Shown: positions 1 to 7,225 of the stretch, in pieces
Numbering within the stretch: the first letter of the stretch is position 1
How the letters are laid out: each line of letters starts with the position of its first letter
Assembly: GCF_026967935.1 (NCBI RefSeq)
Contig: NZ_JAPVBL010000005.1
Span: 62,001 to 126,000, forward strand
Length of the DNA stretch: 64,000 bases
DNA from: Modestobacter sp. VKM Ac-2982
GTDB lineage: Bacteria > Actinomycetota > Actinomycetes > Mycobacteriales > Geodermatophilaceae
Direction of reading: 5' to 3'
Program-made: the position numbers and the translations under genes
The notes under the pieces: model-generated
Databases searched by the model: none
What the model saw: the letters and a program-made list of their open reading frames with translations, nothing else
What the model was told of the DNA's origin: nothing

Positions 1-1
1 G

Positions 2-400
2 GAGCTGGCCGCCGAGGGGGCGACGGGGCGGCCGGCTCGCGACCACTGGGGCCTGGTCCTGGGCACCTTCGCCGCCTCCGTCTACGCCGGGTACTTCGGG
101 GCTGCCGCCGGGGTGCTGCTGCTGGCGGTGTACCTCCTGGCCACCGGCGAGGGCGTGCCGCGCAGCAACGCGCTGAAGAACGTCGTCCTGGCCCTGGCCA
201 ACGGGGTGGCCGCGCTGGGCTACGCCTTCTTCGCCGACGTCGCGTGGCTGGCCGCTCTCCCCCTGGCCATCGGCTTCCTGCTCGGCGGCCGACTCGGCCC
301 GCGGGTGGTGCGTCGGGTGCCGCAGACGCTGCTGCGCCGGCTCATCGCCGCGGCCGGGCTGGCCCTCGCCGTCCGGCTCGGGTTCGACGCCTTCAGTTGA
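2..400 (+). CDS. TauE/SafE family membrane permease, C-terminal part
   Basis: The frame is open from the left edge of the window, so only the C-terminal ~132 residues are present. It reads as alternating hydrophobic helices with the family's glycine-rich motif (SVYAGYFGAAAGVLLL) followed by NALKN, which recurs in TauE/SafE anion exporters of the inner membrane. The family exports or imports organosulfur or sulfite-type anions, but the substrate cannot be told from this fragment. It ends about 75 bp before a GAF-ANTAR gene on the same strand. No strong terminator is visible in that gap. Confidence 0.8.
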   Translation, partial: ELAAEGATGRPARDHWGLVLGTFAASVYAGYFGAAAGVLLLAVYLLATGEGVPRSNALKNVVLALANGVAALGYAFFADVAWLAALPLAIGFLLGGRLGPRVVRRVPQTLLRRLIAAAGLALAVRLGFDAFS

Positions 401-476
401 GCACTCCGGTGGTGCACCGCCGTTCCGGCCGCCAGGCTGGCCAGGCGCGGTCCCGCGCCCTCGGACAGGAGCGACC

Positions 477-1223
477 ATGAACGGCCCCACCCCGGCGTCA
501 CAGCGGTTCAGCGCTGCACTCGGTCAGCTGCCCCCGCCCGACCTGCGCGGGCCGGAACTGCTCGGCGTCCGGCTCGCCCAGGCCTGCGTGGCCGCCCTGC
601 CCGTCGACGGAGCGGGCCTGAGCATCCACGACGTGCACGGCCGGCGGACGCCGATCGGCGCCAGCGACCCGGCGGCCTCCCGGGCCGAGCGCCTCCAGTT
701 CACGCTCGGCGCGGGCCCCTGCCTGCGGGCGCACGACGACGGCCACGAGATCGCCTTCGACGCGGCGGACATCGCCCGGAACTGGCCGGACCTGCACGGT
801 GCGCTGGTCGGCGAGACGCCCTTCCGCGGCGTCCTGTCGGTGCCGTTGCCGCCGCCGCTGGGGCCCCTGGTCGTCCTCGACCTCTGGGTGCGCGACCTGA
901 CCTCGCTGTCGGCCACCGACCGGGACGACGTCGCGCAGGTGACCGAGGCCCTGACCCGCGCCATGGCGGCCACCGTGACCGGCGCACCGGCGACGGAGAC
1001 CCGACGCGGCTGGTGGGACACGCCGGACGCGTCGAGCCGGGCGAAGGTCTGGCAGGCGACCGGCATGGTGAACGTCGCCCTGGGCCTGGACACCGCCGAC
1101 GCCCTGGCCGTCCTCCGGGCGCACGCCTTCGCCACCGACCGGGTCGTGGACGACGTCGCCGACGACCTCGTGACCGGCCGGCTGTCGCTGGCCGAGCTGC
1201 GGACCGCGGGCACCGGCAGCTGA
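477..1223 (+). CDS. GAF and ANTAR domain regulator
   Basis: A 248-residue soluble protein. Residues ~15-160 look like a GAF sensor domain (GAGLSIHD, FTLGAGPCLRAHDDG, GVLSVPLP). The last ~60 residues match the ANTAR RNA-binding fold: AKVWQATGMVNVALGLDTADALAVLRAHAF followed in the same helix bundle by DVADDLVTGRL. ANTAR proteins bind paired hairpins in nascent RNA and act as antiterminators, and GAF-ANTAR proteins are common in actinobacteria with unknown ligands. The ATG is preceded by CAGGAG at a normal distance. It appears to be a single-gene unit, and no ANTAR target hairpin pair was recognised nearby. Confidence 0.85.
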   Translation: MNGPTPASQRFSAALGQLPPPDLRGPELLGVRLAQACVAALPVDGAGLSIHDVHGRRTPIGASDPAASRAERLQFTLGAGPCLRAHDDGHEIAFDAADIARNWPDLHGALVGETPFRGVLSVPLPPPLGPLVVLDLWVRDLTSLSATDRDDVAQVTEALTRAMAATVTGAPATETRRGWWDTPDASSRAKVWQATGMVNVALGLDTADALAVLRAHAFATDRVVDDVADDLVTGRLSLAELRTAGTGS

Positions 1224-1257
1224 GCGCGCCCAGCAGCACGACGCCCACGCGGCTTTC

Positions 1258-1276
1258 TCAACCAGCTGGTTGACAA
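1258..1276. promoter_or_regulatory. Operator site 1 for the downstream ArsR-type regulator
   Basis: Perfect inverted repeat TCAACC-AGCT-GGTTGA (1258-1273) followed by CAA. It shares half-sites GGTTGACAA and TCAACC, and the same 4-bp spacer length, with the second site centred 46 bp downstream. Placement just upstream of a winged-helix regulator suggests autoregulation. Confidence 0.6.
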
Positions 1277-1300
1277 GGATCCCGACCAGGGCCACTCTCG

Positions 1301-1322
1301 TTGTCAACCAATCGGTTGACAA
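1301..1322. promoter_or_regulatory. Operator site 2 for the downstream ArsR-type regulator
   Basis: Nine-base perfect inverted repeat TTGTCAACC / GGTTGACAA separated by AATC. It ends just before the Shine-Dalgarno sequence (AGAGGAGG) of the regulator gene. Together with site 1 it forms a matched operator pair. Confidence 0.65.
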
Positions 1323-1336
1323 CGAGAGGAGGTGCC

Positions 1337-1702
1337 GTGGCGGCAGATGCCCTGTCCCAGGTGTTCTCGGCACTGGCCGACCCCACCCGGCGGGACATGG
1401 TGGCCCGGCTCGCCGTCGGCGACGCCACGGTCAACGAACTCGCCGCCCCCTACGACGTGAGCCTGCAGGCGGTGTCCAAGCACCTGAAGGTGCTCGAGGA
1501 CGCCGGCCTCGTCAGCCGCAGCCGGGAGGCCCAGCGCCGCCCGGTGCACCTGGAAGCGCAGGTCTTCGACCTGATGACGAAGTGGATCGAGCGCTACCGG
1601 CGCCAGGCCGAGGAGCGCTACCGCCGGCTCGACGACGTCCTCGCCGCGATGCCGGACGACGTCCCACCCATGCCACCCACACCGGAAGGCCCCCCGACAT
1701 GA
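1337..1702 (+). CDS. ArsR-family winged-helix repressor
   Basis: A 121-residue DNA-binding protein with the typical ArsR core: QVFSALADPTRRDMVARL, then VNELAAPYDVSLQAVSKHLKVLEDAGL as the recognition helix region. There are no cysteine metal ligands, so it resembles the SdpR-like ArsR subgroup that is often paired with SRPBCC proteins. I chose GTG 1337 because AGAGGAGG lies 5 nt upstream. A longer TTG start at 1301 would place the operator inside the gene and has no ribosome site. Its stop overlaps the ATG of the next gene (ATGA), so the two are probably translationally coupled and both under the double operator. Confidence 0.88.
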   Translation: MAADALSQVFSALADPTRRDMVARLAVGDATVNELAAPYDVSLQAVSKHLKVLEDAGLVSRSREAQRRPVHLEAQVFDLMTKWIERYRRQAEERYRRLDDVLAAMPDDVPPMPPTPEGPPT

Positions 1703-2181
1703 CCACCACCGACGCCCCCGAGACCCAGATCGTCGCCGACCCCGACGTCCCGCTGGTCCGGATCACCCGCGAGTTCGACGCACCCCGGGAGAAGGTCTTC
1801 CGGGCGCACACCGACCCCGACCTCGTCGTGCAGTGGCAGGGCCCCAGCGACACGCAGGCCCGGATCGAGCACTACGACTGCCGCACCGGCGGCTCCTACC
1901 GGTACGTGCACGTGCAGGACGGCGTCGAGTACGGCTTCCACGGCTGCTTCCACGAGGTGCGCCCGGCCGAACTGATCGTGCAGACCTTCACCTTCGAGGG
2001 GATGCCCGACGGCGTGGCCCTGGAGAAGCTCGTCCTGGAGGAGCTGCCCGGCGGGCGCACCCGGCTGACCGCGACCTCGCTGGTCGACTCCTTCGCCGAC
2101 CGGGACGCCTTCCTGGCCAGCGGCATGGAGAGCGGGGTCCGGGAGGGCTACCGACGCCTCGACGCCCTGCTCGCCGGCTGA
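1699..2181 (+). CDS. SRPBCC (AHSA1-like) domain protein
   Basis: A 160-residue soluble protein of the START/Bet v1-like AHSA1 group: VRITREFDAPREKVFRAHTDP at the N-terminus, the TGGSYRYVH turn, and the C-terminal helix GMESGVREGYRRLDALL. The family forms a hydrophobic ligand-binding cup, and members paired with ArsR regulators have no settled biochemical role. Start ATG 1699 overlaps the regulator's TGA by 4 nt. Transcription ends in inverted repeats that begin at its stop codon. Confidence 0.85.
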   Translation: MTTTDAPETQIVADPDVPLVRITREFDAPREKVFRAHTDPDLVVQWQGPSDTQARIEHYDCRTGGSYRYVHVQDGVEYGFHGCFHEVRPAELIVQTFTFEGMPDGVALEKLVLEELPGGRTRLTATSLVDSFADRDAFLASGMESGVREGYRRLDALLAG

Positions 2182-2236
2182 CCGGCGCCGGTCAGGAGCG
2201 TGGGGCGGCCCGGTCAGCGGGAGCAGAGCTGACCGG
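2178..2236. terminator. Terminator hairpins between convergent genes
   Basis: An 18-bp perfect palindrome (2178-2195, CTGACCGGC/GCCGGTCAG) spans the SRPBCC stop codon. A second hairpin follows with 9-bp arms CCGGTCAGC (2210-2218) and GCTGACCGG (2228-2236). There is no U-tract, as is usual in this genome. Confidence 0.55.
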
Positions 2237-2259
2237 CCGCACCGGGCCAGGGCCGGGGG

Positions 2260-2940
2260 TCAGACCCCGCCGTTGGTGACGTAGGCGCTGAGCAGCAGCA
2301 CGAAGGCGCTCGCGGTGATCAGCAGCCGGGCCGGGGTGAGGCCGTTGAGCATGCCGGCGATCACCCCGGCGTTCGACGCCCGCGCCTCGGCGGCCTGGGC
2401 ACCCCGGCGGAGCAGCCGGACCTCGTCGGCAAGCAGGGTGCCGCCGGCGCCCAGCAGGGTCAGCCCGAGGACGACGAACACCAGGGACAGCCGCTGGTCG
2501 AAGGTGTCCACCGCCGGCGCCAGGGACAGCACGACGACCAGGCCCAGCAGCAGGCCGAGCCCCGCGCCGGCCACCGGGGCCCACGGCCCCATCCGCACCA
2601 TCGGGAGCCCTGGCCGCGGCATCCGCGGCCGCGGCCGGAAGCCGACCGGGGCGGTCGGGTGCGGGGCCGCCTGCGGTTCGGCAGCCGGGTCGTCCCGCGG
2701 CTCGGGCGCGCCGTCCGCGGCGGGCGCCGGAGACGCCGGGACCGACGCACCCGCGGGCACACCGTCCGGCCGCTCCCCCGCCGGAGCCGCCGGCGGTGCC
2801 GCATCCGGCGCTGTCGGCGGGGCTGCCTCCGGCTCGCCCTGCGTCCGCTGGTCGGGCACCACCGCCGCCGTCGACCCGGTCTCCGTCCGTCGTCCCCGGT
2901 CGACCGTCCCGGCCGCCAACACGTCCTGCTCGTCGCTCAT
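2260..2940 (-). CDS. Proline-rich protein with C-terminal membrane segments, unknown function
   Basis: About 226 residues. The first half is low-complexity, rich in Pro, Ala, Glu and Asp (likely disordered and cytoplasmic). From about residue 115 there are three hydrophobic segments, a pair around AGAGLGLLLGLVVVLSLAP and LVFVVLGLTLLGAGGTLL, and a last one near the C-terminus. I chose ATG 2940 because GAGGTG sits about 9 nt upstream. A GTG at 2952 is possible but has no ribosome site. I do not recognise a family. It lies downstream of the GH13 gene on the same strand, separated by about 135 bp with an imperfect hairpin. Confidence 0.6.
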   Translation of the reverse strand: MSDEQDVLAAGTVDRGRRTETGSTAAVVPDQRTQGEPEAAPPTAPDAAPPAAPAGERPDGVPAGASVPASPAPAADGAPEPRDDPAAEPQAAPHPTAPVGFRPRPRMPRPGLPMVRMGPWAPVAGAGLGLLLGLVVVLSLAPAVDTFDQRLSLVFVVLGLTLLGAGGTLLADEVRLLRRGAQAAEARASNAGVIAGMLNGLTPARLLITASAFVLLLSAYVTNGGV

Positions 2941-3076
2941 CTGTGTGATCACCTCGGGTGCGGACGGTAGGTGTGCCCTCCGACGAACCTGCGCAGGTGC
3001 CCCGGTGTGGCGGGTGGGACGCGCGCGACCACGGCGGGGAGTGACCCACCGTGATCCCGCGCGATCAAAGCGTCAG

Positions 3077-4756
3077 CTACAGGATCCGGCGGCTGTCCTC
3101 GGCGACCACCCGCAGCCAGCGGTACCCGTAGCCCTCCAGCGCCAGCTCGACCGAGCCGTCGTCGGCCAGCCGGGCGCCGCCCGCGGTGAGCAGGTCCTCC
3201 AGCCGGTGACCGGCCCCGCAGCCGGGCACCGTGAGCGGCACCGACAGCGGATCGGCCCCGAGGTTGTGCACCGCGACCAGGGCTCCGTCGTCCCAGGTGC
3301 ACAGGTGCGCCAGGACGGCGGCGTGCGGCTGCTCCAGCAGCAGGAACCCGCCCCAGCCGAGCTCCGGGGACTCCCGGTAGCGGCGGATGAGCAGCTTCAT
3401 GAACGACAGCAGCGAGTCCGGGTCGCGGCGCTGGTCGGCGACGTTGACGAACTCGGGGGCGAAGCCACCGTCGACGACCGGCCGGGTCAGCTCCTCCGCC
3501 GGCGCGTCGGAGAACCCTCCGTTGGCGCCGCTGGTCCACTGCATCGGGGTGCGCACCGACAGCCGGCTGCCGGCCGAGAGGTCCTCCCCCATCCCGATCT
3601 CCTCGCCGTAGAAGAGCACCGGGGTGCCGGGGAGGGAGAACAGCAGGCTGTAGACCATCCGCACCCGCCGGGGGTCACCGGCCAGCATCGGCGGCAGCCG
3701 GCGGATCAGGCCCCGGTCGTAGACCTGCATCTCCTCCTCCGGGCCGAAGGCGGCGAAGACCTCGGCGCGCTCGTCGTCACCGAGCTTGTCCAGGGTCAGC
3801 TCGTCGTGGTTGCGCACGAACGTCCCCCACTGGCTGTCCGGGGAGATCTCCGGACGGGCGGCCAGCGAGGCGGCCAGCGGCCCGGCGTCACAGCGGGCCA
3901 GCGACAGGTACATCTGCTGCATCGTGTTGAAGTCGAACTGCATGGTCAGCTCGTCGCCGTCCTGGCCGCCGAAGAACTCGGCCTGCTGCTCGAACGGCAG
4001 GTTCACCTCACCCAGCAGCACCCCGGACCCGGTCCGCCGACCGAGGAAGGCGCGCAGCGCGCGCAGGTACTCGTGCGGGTCGGGGAAGTGCGCGGCGGAG
4101 TCCTGGTCCACCCCGGCCGTCTCCAGCAGGAACGGGACGGCGTCGACCCGGAAGCCGGCCAGCCCGAGCTGCAGCCAGAAGCCCATGATCTTGGCGATCT
4201 CGTCCCGGACCCGGGGGTTGGTGACGTCGAGGTCGGGCTGCTCGGCGTAGAACCGGTGCAGGTACCACGTGTCCGTCTCCGGGCTGTGCGTCCAGATGCC
4301 CTCCTCGGCGTCGGGGAAGACCACCTGGCCCGAGGTGTCCGGCGGCTCGTCGTCCCGCCAGACGTAGAAGTCCCGGTACGGGGAGTCCTTGCTCGCCTTC
4401 GCCGACTGGAACCAGGGGTGCTGGTCGGAGGTGTGGTTGACCACCAGGTCCGCGATCACCCGCATGCCGCGGTCGTTCGCGGTCCGGATCATCTCGACCA
4501 GGTCGCCGAGGGTGCCCAGCCGGGGGTCGACCGCGTAGTAGTCGGTGATGTCGTAGCCGTCGTCCCGACCGGCGGTCGGGTAGAAGGGCATCAACCACAG
4601 GCAGGTGATGCCGAGGTCGGCCAGGTGGTCCAGCCGCTGGGCCAGCCCCTCGAGGTCGCCGACCCCGTCGCTGTTCCAGTCCATGAACGTCTCGACGTCC
4701 AGGCAGTAGACGACGGCGTTCTTCCACCAGAGGTCAGCGGTGTCGGTGATCCGCAT
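3077..4756 (-). CDS. GH13 alpha-amylase family enzyme, trehalose synthase-like
   Basis: A 559-residue cytoplasmic (no signal peptide) (beta/alpha)8 glycosidase. Conserved GH13 regions are visible: DLVVNHTS (~103-110), GFRVDAVP with nucleophile Asp205, GEVN with acid/base Glu250, and RNHDEL with Asp318. The opening (WWKNAVVYCLDVETF..DWNSDGVGDLEGL) and length resemble trehalose synthases (GH13_16), which isomerise maltose to trehalose. A related amylase activity cannot be excluded. GAGGAGAAG precedes ATG 4756. It follows the monooxygenase gene by only 11 nt, so the two are probably co-transcribed. Confidence 0.85.
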   Translation of the reverse strand: MRITDTADLWWKNAVVYCLDVETFMDWNSDGVGDLEGLAQRLDHLADLGITCLWLMPFYPTAGRDDGYDITDYYAVDPRLGTLGDLVEMIRTANDRGMRVIADLVVNHTSDQHPWFQSAKASKDSPYRDFYVWRDDEPPDTSGQVVFPDAEEGIWTHSPETDTWYLHRFYAEQPDLDVTNPRVRDEIAKIMGFWLQLGLAGFRVDAVPFLLETAGVDQDSAAHFPDPHEYLRALRAFLGRRTGSGVLLGEVNLPFEQQAEFFGGQDGDELTMQFDFNTMQQMYLSLARCDAGPLAASLAARPEISPDSQWGTFVRNHDELTLDKLGDDERAEVFAAFGPEEEMQVYDRGLIRRLPPMLAGDPRRVRMVYSLLFSLPGTPVLFYGEEIGMGEDLSAGSRLSVRTPMQWTSGANGGFSDAPAEELTRPVVDGGFAPEFVNVADQRRDPDSLLSFMKLLIRRYRESPELGWGGFLLLEQPHAAVLAHLCTWDDGALVAVHNLGADPLSVPLTVPGCGAGHRLEDLLTAGGARLADDGSVELALEGYGYRWLRVVAEDSRRIL

Positions 4757-4767
4757 CGGTCTTCTCC

Positions 4768-5817
4768 TCAGTCCAGGACGGCGGGCTCGGGGGCCTGCGC
4801 CGGACGGCGGGGCTCGACCGGGCCGGGTGGGTCGATCGCGACCGCGGGGGCCGGTGCGGTGACGTCCAGCTGGGGCAGCACGTGCTCCCCGAAGGCGTCC
4901 AGGAACGGCAACTGCTCCTGGGGCACCTGGTGCAGGTACACCTGGTCGAACCCGAGGTCGACGTACTCCTGGATCCAGGCCGCGTGCTGGGCCAGGTCGC
5001 TGGAGATGCGCACCGCCTCCCCCACGGCCTCCGGGCTGACGTGCCGGCTGGCCTGGTCGAAGGCCGTGGTGCTGTCCAGGTCCCAGCACAGCGGCGGCGG
5101 GAAGACGTTGCTGCGCCACTGGTCGTGGGCCAGCGCGACCGCGCGGTCGGGATCGGGGTCCCAGGAGACGTGCACCTGGATGGTCAGCGTCCCCTGCCCG
5201 CCGGCGTCCCGGTAGGCGGCGATCACCTCGCGCAGGGTGTCGTGCGGCTGGTTGATGGTCACCAGGCCGTCGGCCCACTCGGCATGCCGGGCCGCGGTCT
5301 TCGCCGTGACGGCCGGGGCGATGAGCGCCGGCTGCTGCTCGGGCAGCGTCCAGATCCGCGCCCGGTCGACGGTGACCAGCCCGTCGTGGCTGACCTCCTC
5401 GCCGGCCAGCAGCGCCCGGATGATGTCGACGCACTCACGCAGCCGGGCGTCGCGCAGCTCCTTGCGCGGCCAGACGTGCCCGGTGATGTGCTCGTTCATC
5501 GCCTCACCGGAGCCCAGCGCGACCCAGAACCGGCCGGGGAACATCGACCCGAGGGTGGCGATCGCCTGGGCGATGATCACCGGGTGGTACCGCTGCCCGG
5601 GGGCGTTGACCGCCCCGAACGGCAGACCGGTGGTCGCCAGTGCCGCGCCCAGCCAGGACCAGGCGAACCCGGACTGACCCTGCCGCGGGTTCCACGGCTC
5701 GAGGTGGTCGGAGCACATCGCCGCGGTGAAGCCCACCTGCTCGGCGTGCTGCACCGCGCGGAGCAGGTCGCTGGGGTGCACCTGCTCGTGGGAGTTGTGG
5801 AAGCCGATCACCGTCAT
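4768..5817 (-). CDS. Luciferase-like flavin/F420 oxidoreductase
   Basis: A 349-residue luciferase-like (LLM) TIM-barrel protein: IGFHNSHEQ, SDHLEPWNPRQGQSGFAWSWLGAAL (~36-60) and GRFWVALGSGEAMNEHITG. These motifs match what I remember of the family named 'probable non-F420 flavinoid oxidoreductase' (TIGR03885), thought to have reverted from F420 to a flavin. That assignment is from memory. The C-terminal ~30 residues are a Pro/Ala-rich tail. It is the first gene of a pair with the trehalose-synthase-like enzyme. The ATG at 5817 has only a weak ribosome site. The substrate is unknown. Confidence 0.82.
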   Translation of the reverse strand: MTVIGFHNSHEQVHPSDLLRAVQHAEQVGFTAAMCSDHLEPWNPRQGQSGFAWSWLGAALATTGLPFGAVNAPGQRYHPVIIAQAIATLGSMFPGRFWVALGSGEAMNEHITGHVWPRKELRDARLRECVDIIRALLAGEEVSHDGLVTVDRARIWTLPEQQPALIAPAVTAKTAARHAEWADGLVTINQPHDTLREVIAAYRDAGGQGTLTIQVHVSWDPDPDRAVALAHDQWRSNVFPPPLCWDLDSTTAFDQASRHVSPEAVGEAVRISSDLAQHAAWIQEYVDLGFDQVYLHQVPQEQLPFLDAFGEHVLPQLDVTAPAPAVAIDPPGPVEPRRPAQAPEPAVLD

Positions 5818-5888
5818 GGCGCATGCCTACCGGCAGTGGTGATCAACCGCAGGGTGAGTGCAATCGGCAACGACTCCGGCGGCGGTGA

Positions 5889-7094
5889 TCAGCTGCCCGC
5901 GGCCCGGCGGTAGAGCCGGCGACCCGGCGCGGAGCTGACCCCGTGCGCGAAGGTGCTGGCCGCGACCACCAGGGTGCCGGCCGCCCACAGCCGGGGATCG
6001 GTCACGCCGTGCTCCTCGCTGAGGGTCAGGTAGAACAACGCGCTGACCCCGATCGGCCCGAACCAGCCCAGGAAGACCGCGTCCCGCAGCTCCAACCCCA
6101 GCGGGCGGGCCAGGGCCAGCAGCACGGGCGGCCGCCGCAGCAGCAGCACGGCCACCGGGAAGACGAGTGCCGCCCAGCCGAGGTCGGCCCACTCCGACCA
6201 CGGCAGCAGGATGCCCAGCAGCAGGAACAGCGGGAGCACCACGTACCGGTTCACCCCCTCGTCGATGGTGTTCTGCGGGCCGACGTCGTCCTGGCTCACG
6301 GTGAAGTTGTAGGCCAGCCCGGCGACGAACACCGACAGGATGCCGTCGGAGTTGGCGACCCGGGCGATGCCGAGCACCGCGACCGCCAGGACGAGGGTGA
6401 AGATCAGCGACGGGCCCTCGTCGACGTCGGAGCGGCTCTGCGCGAAGCTCATCGCACGGCCGGCGACCAGGCCCACCACGATCCCGACGACGACGCCGAC
6501 GACGACCTGGTAGAGGCCGTCGAGGGCGGCGTGCCCGAGGGAGTCCCCCAGCACGAGGGCTATCCCGAGCAGCACCAGCGGCAGGGCCAGCCCGTCGTTG
6601 GTGCCCGACTCCTCCGACAGCAACTGCCGGGTGCGGGCCGGCAGGTGCTCCTCGGCCGGCTTCCCGGTGACCACGCTGGAGGCCAGCACCGGGTCGGTCG
6701 GCGTGAGGCAGACACCGATCAGCACGGCCAGCGCCAGCGGGACGCCGAGCACCAGCCAGGCCAGCCCGGCCGAGAGCGCGGCCATCCCGAGCATCCCCAC
6801 CGTCACCAGCACGGTCGTCGGGGTGACGATCGGGCGCAGCCGGCGCACCGGGAAGCGCAGGGCCACCCCGATCAGCGAGATCGCGAGCAGCACGCGGGCC
6901 AGCTCGTGCACCAGCGGCGTCTGGATCCCCTCACTGATCTCCACCAGCCCGAGCACCTGCGGGCCGACGACCACCCCGAGCAGGAGGGCGAGCAGGGGTT
7001 CGCTGAAGGGCAGGTCGCGCATCTTGCTGGACAGCGCGGCCAGGGCGACGGCCAGGCTGCCGACCAGCGCGTACCCCAGGTGCAGGTCTTCCAC
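5889..7094 (-). CDS. Na+(K+)/H+ antiporter, CPA1 (NhaP-like)
   Basis: A 401-residue polytopic membrane protein with about 12 hydrophobic segments. The CPA1 signature is intact: TPTDPVLASSVVTG (~131-144) and LLSEESGTNDGLALP, whose Asp residues carry cations in exchange for protons. It therefore probably extrudes Na+ or K+ in exchange for H+ for pH and salt homeostasis. It lacks the long cytoplasmic C-terminal domain of some NhaP proteins and ends 25 residues after the last helix. The GTG start at 7094 is preceded by GAGGAGGACGTC. It appears to be a single-gene unit. Confidence 0.88.
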   Translation of the reverse strand: MEDLHLGYALVGSLAVALAALSSKMRDLPFSEPLLALLLGVVVGPQVLGLVEISEGIQTPLVHELARVLLAISLIGVALRFPVRRLRPIVTPTTVLVTVGMLGMAALSAGLAWLVLGVPLALAVLIGVCLTPTDPVLASSVVTGKPAEEHLPARTRQLLSEESGTNDGLALPLVLLGIALVLGDSLGHAALDGLYQVVVGVVVGIVVGLVAGRAMSFAQSRSDVDEGPSLIFTLVLAVAVLGIARVANSDGILSVFVAGLAYNFTVSQDDVGPQNTIDEGVNRYVVLPLFLLLGILLPWSEWADLGWAALVFPVAVLLLRRPPVLLALARPLGLELRDAVFLGWFGPIGVSALFYLTLSEEHGVTDPRLWAAGTLVVAASTFAHGVSSAPGRRLYRRAAGS

Positions 7095-7225
7095 GACGTC
7101 CTCCTCCGCCGGCTCGGGTGCGGCAGGACGACGCGCCGGTCACGTGCCCCGGCGACCCCTGCCCACCGGCCGCCCGGCGGGAAACACCCGGCCGGACCCT
7201 GGTCCTGCGGCCGAGGGGGGCGGGC

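Noticed and set aside
2315..5215. Long open frame on the plus strand opposite the GH13 and monooxygenase genes
   Set aside because: Its translation is low-complexity Arg/Gly/Pro/His-rich, and the opposite strand encodes well-recognised enzymes. At this GC content long antisense frames are expected.
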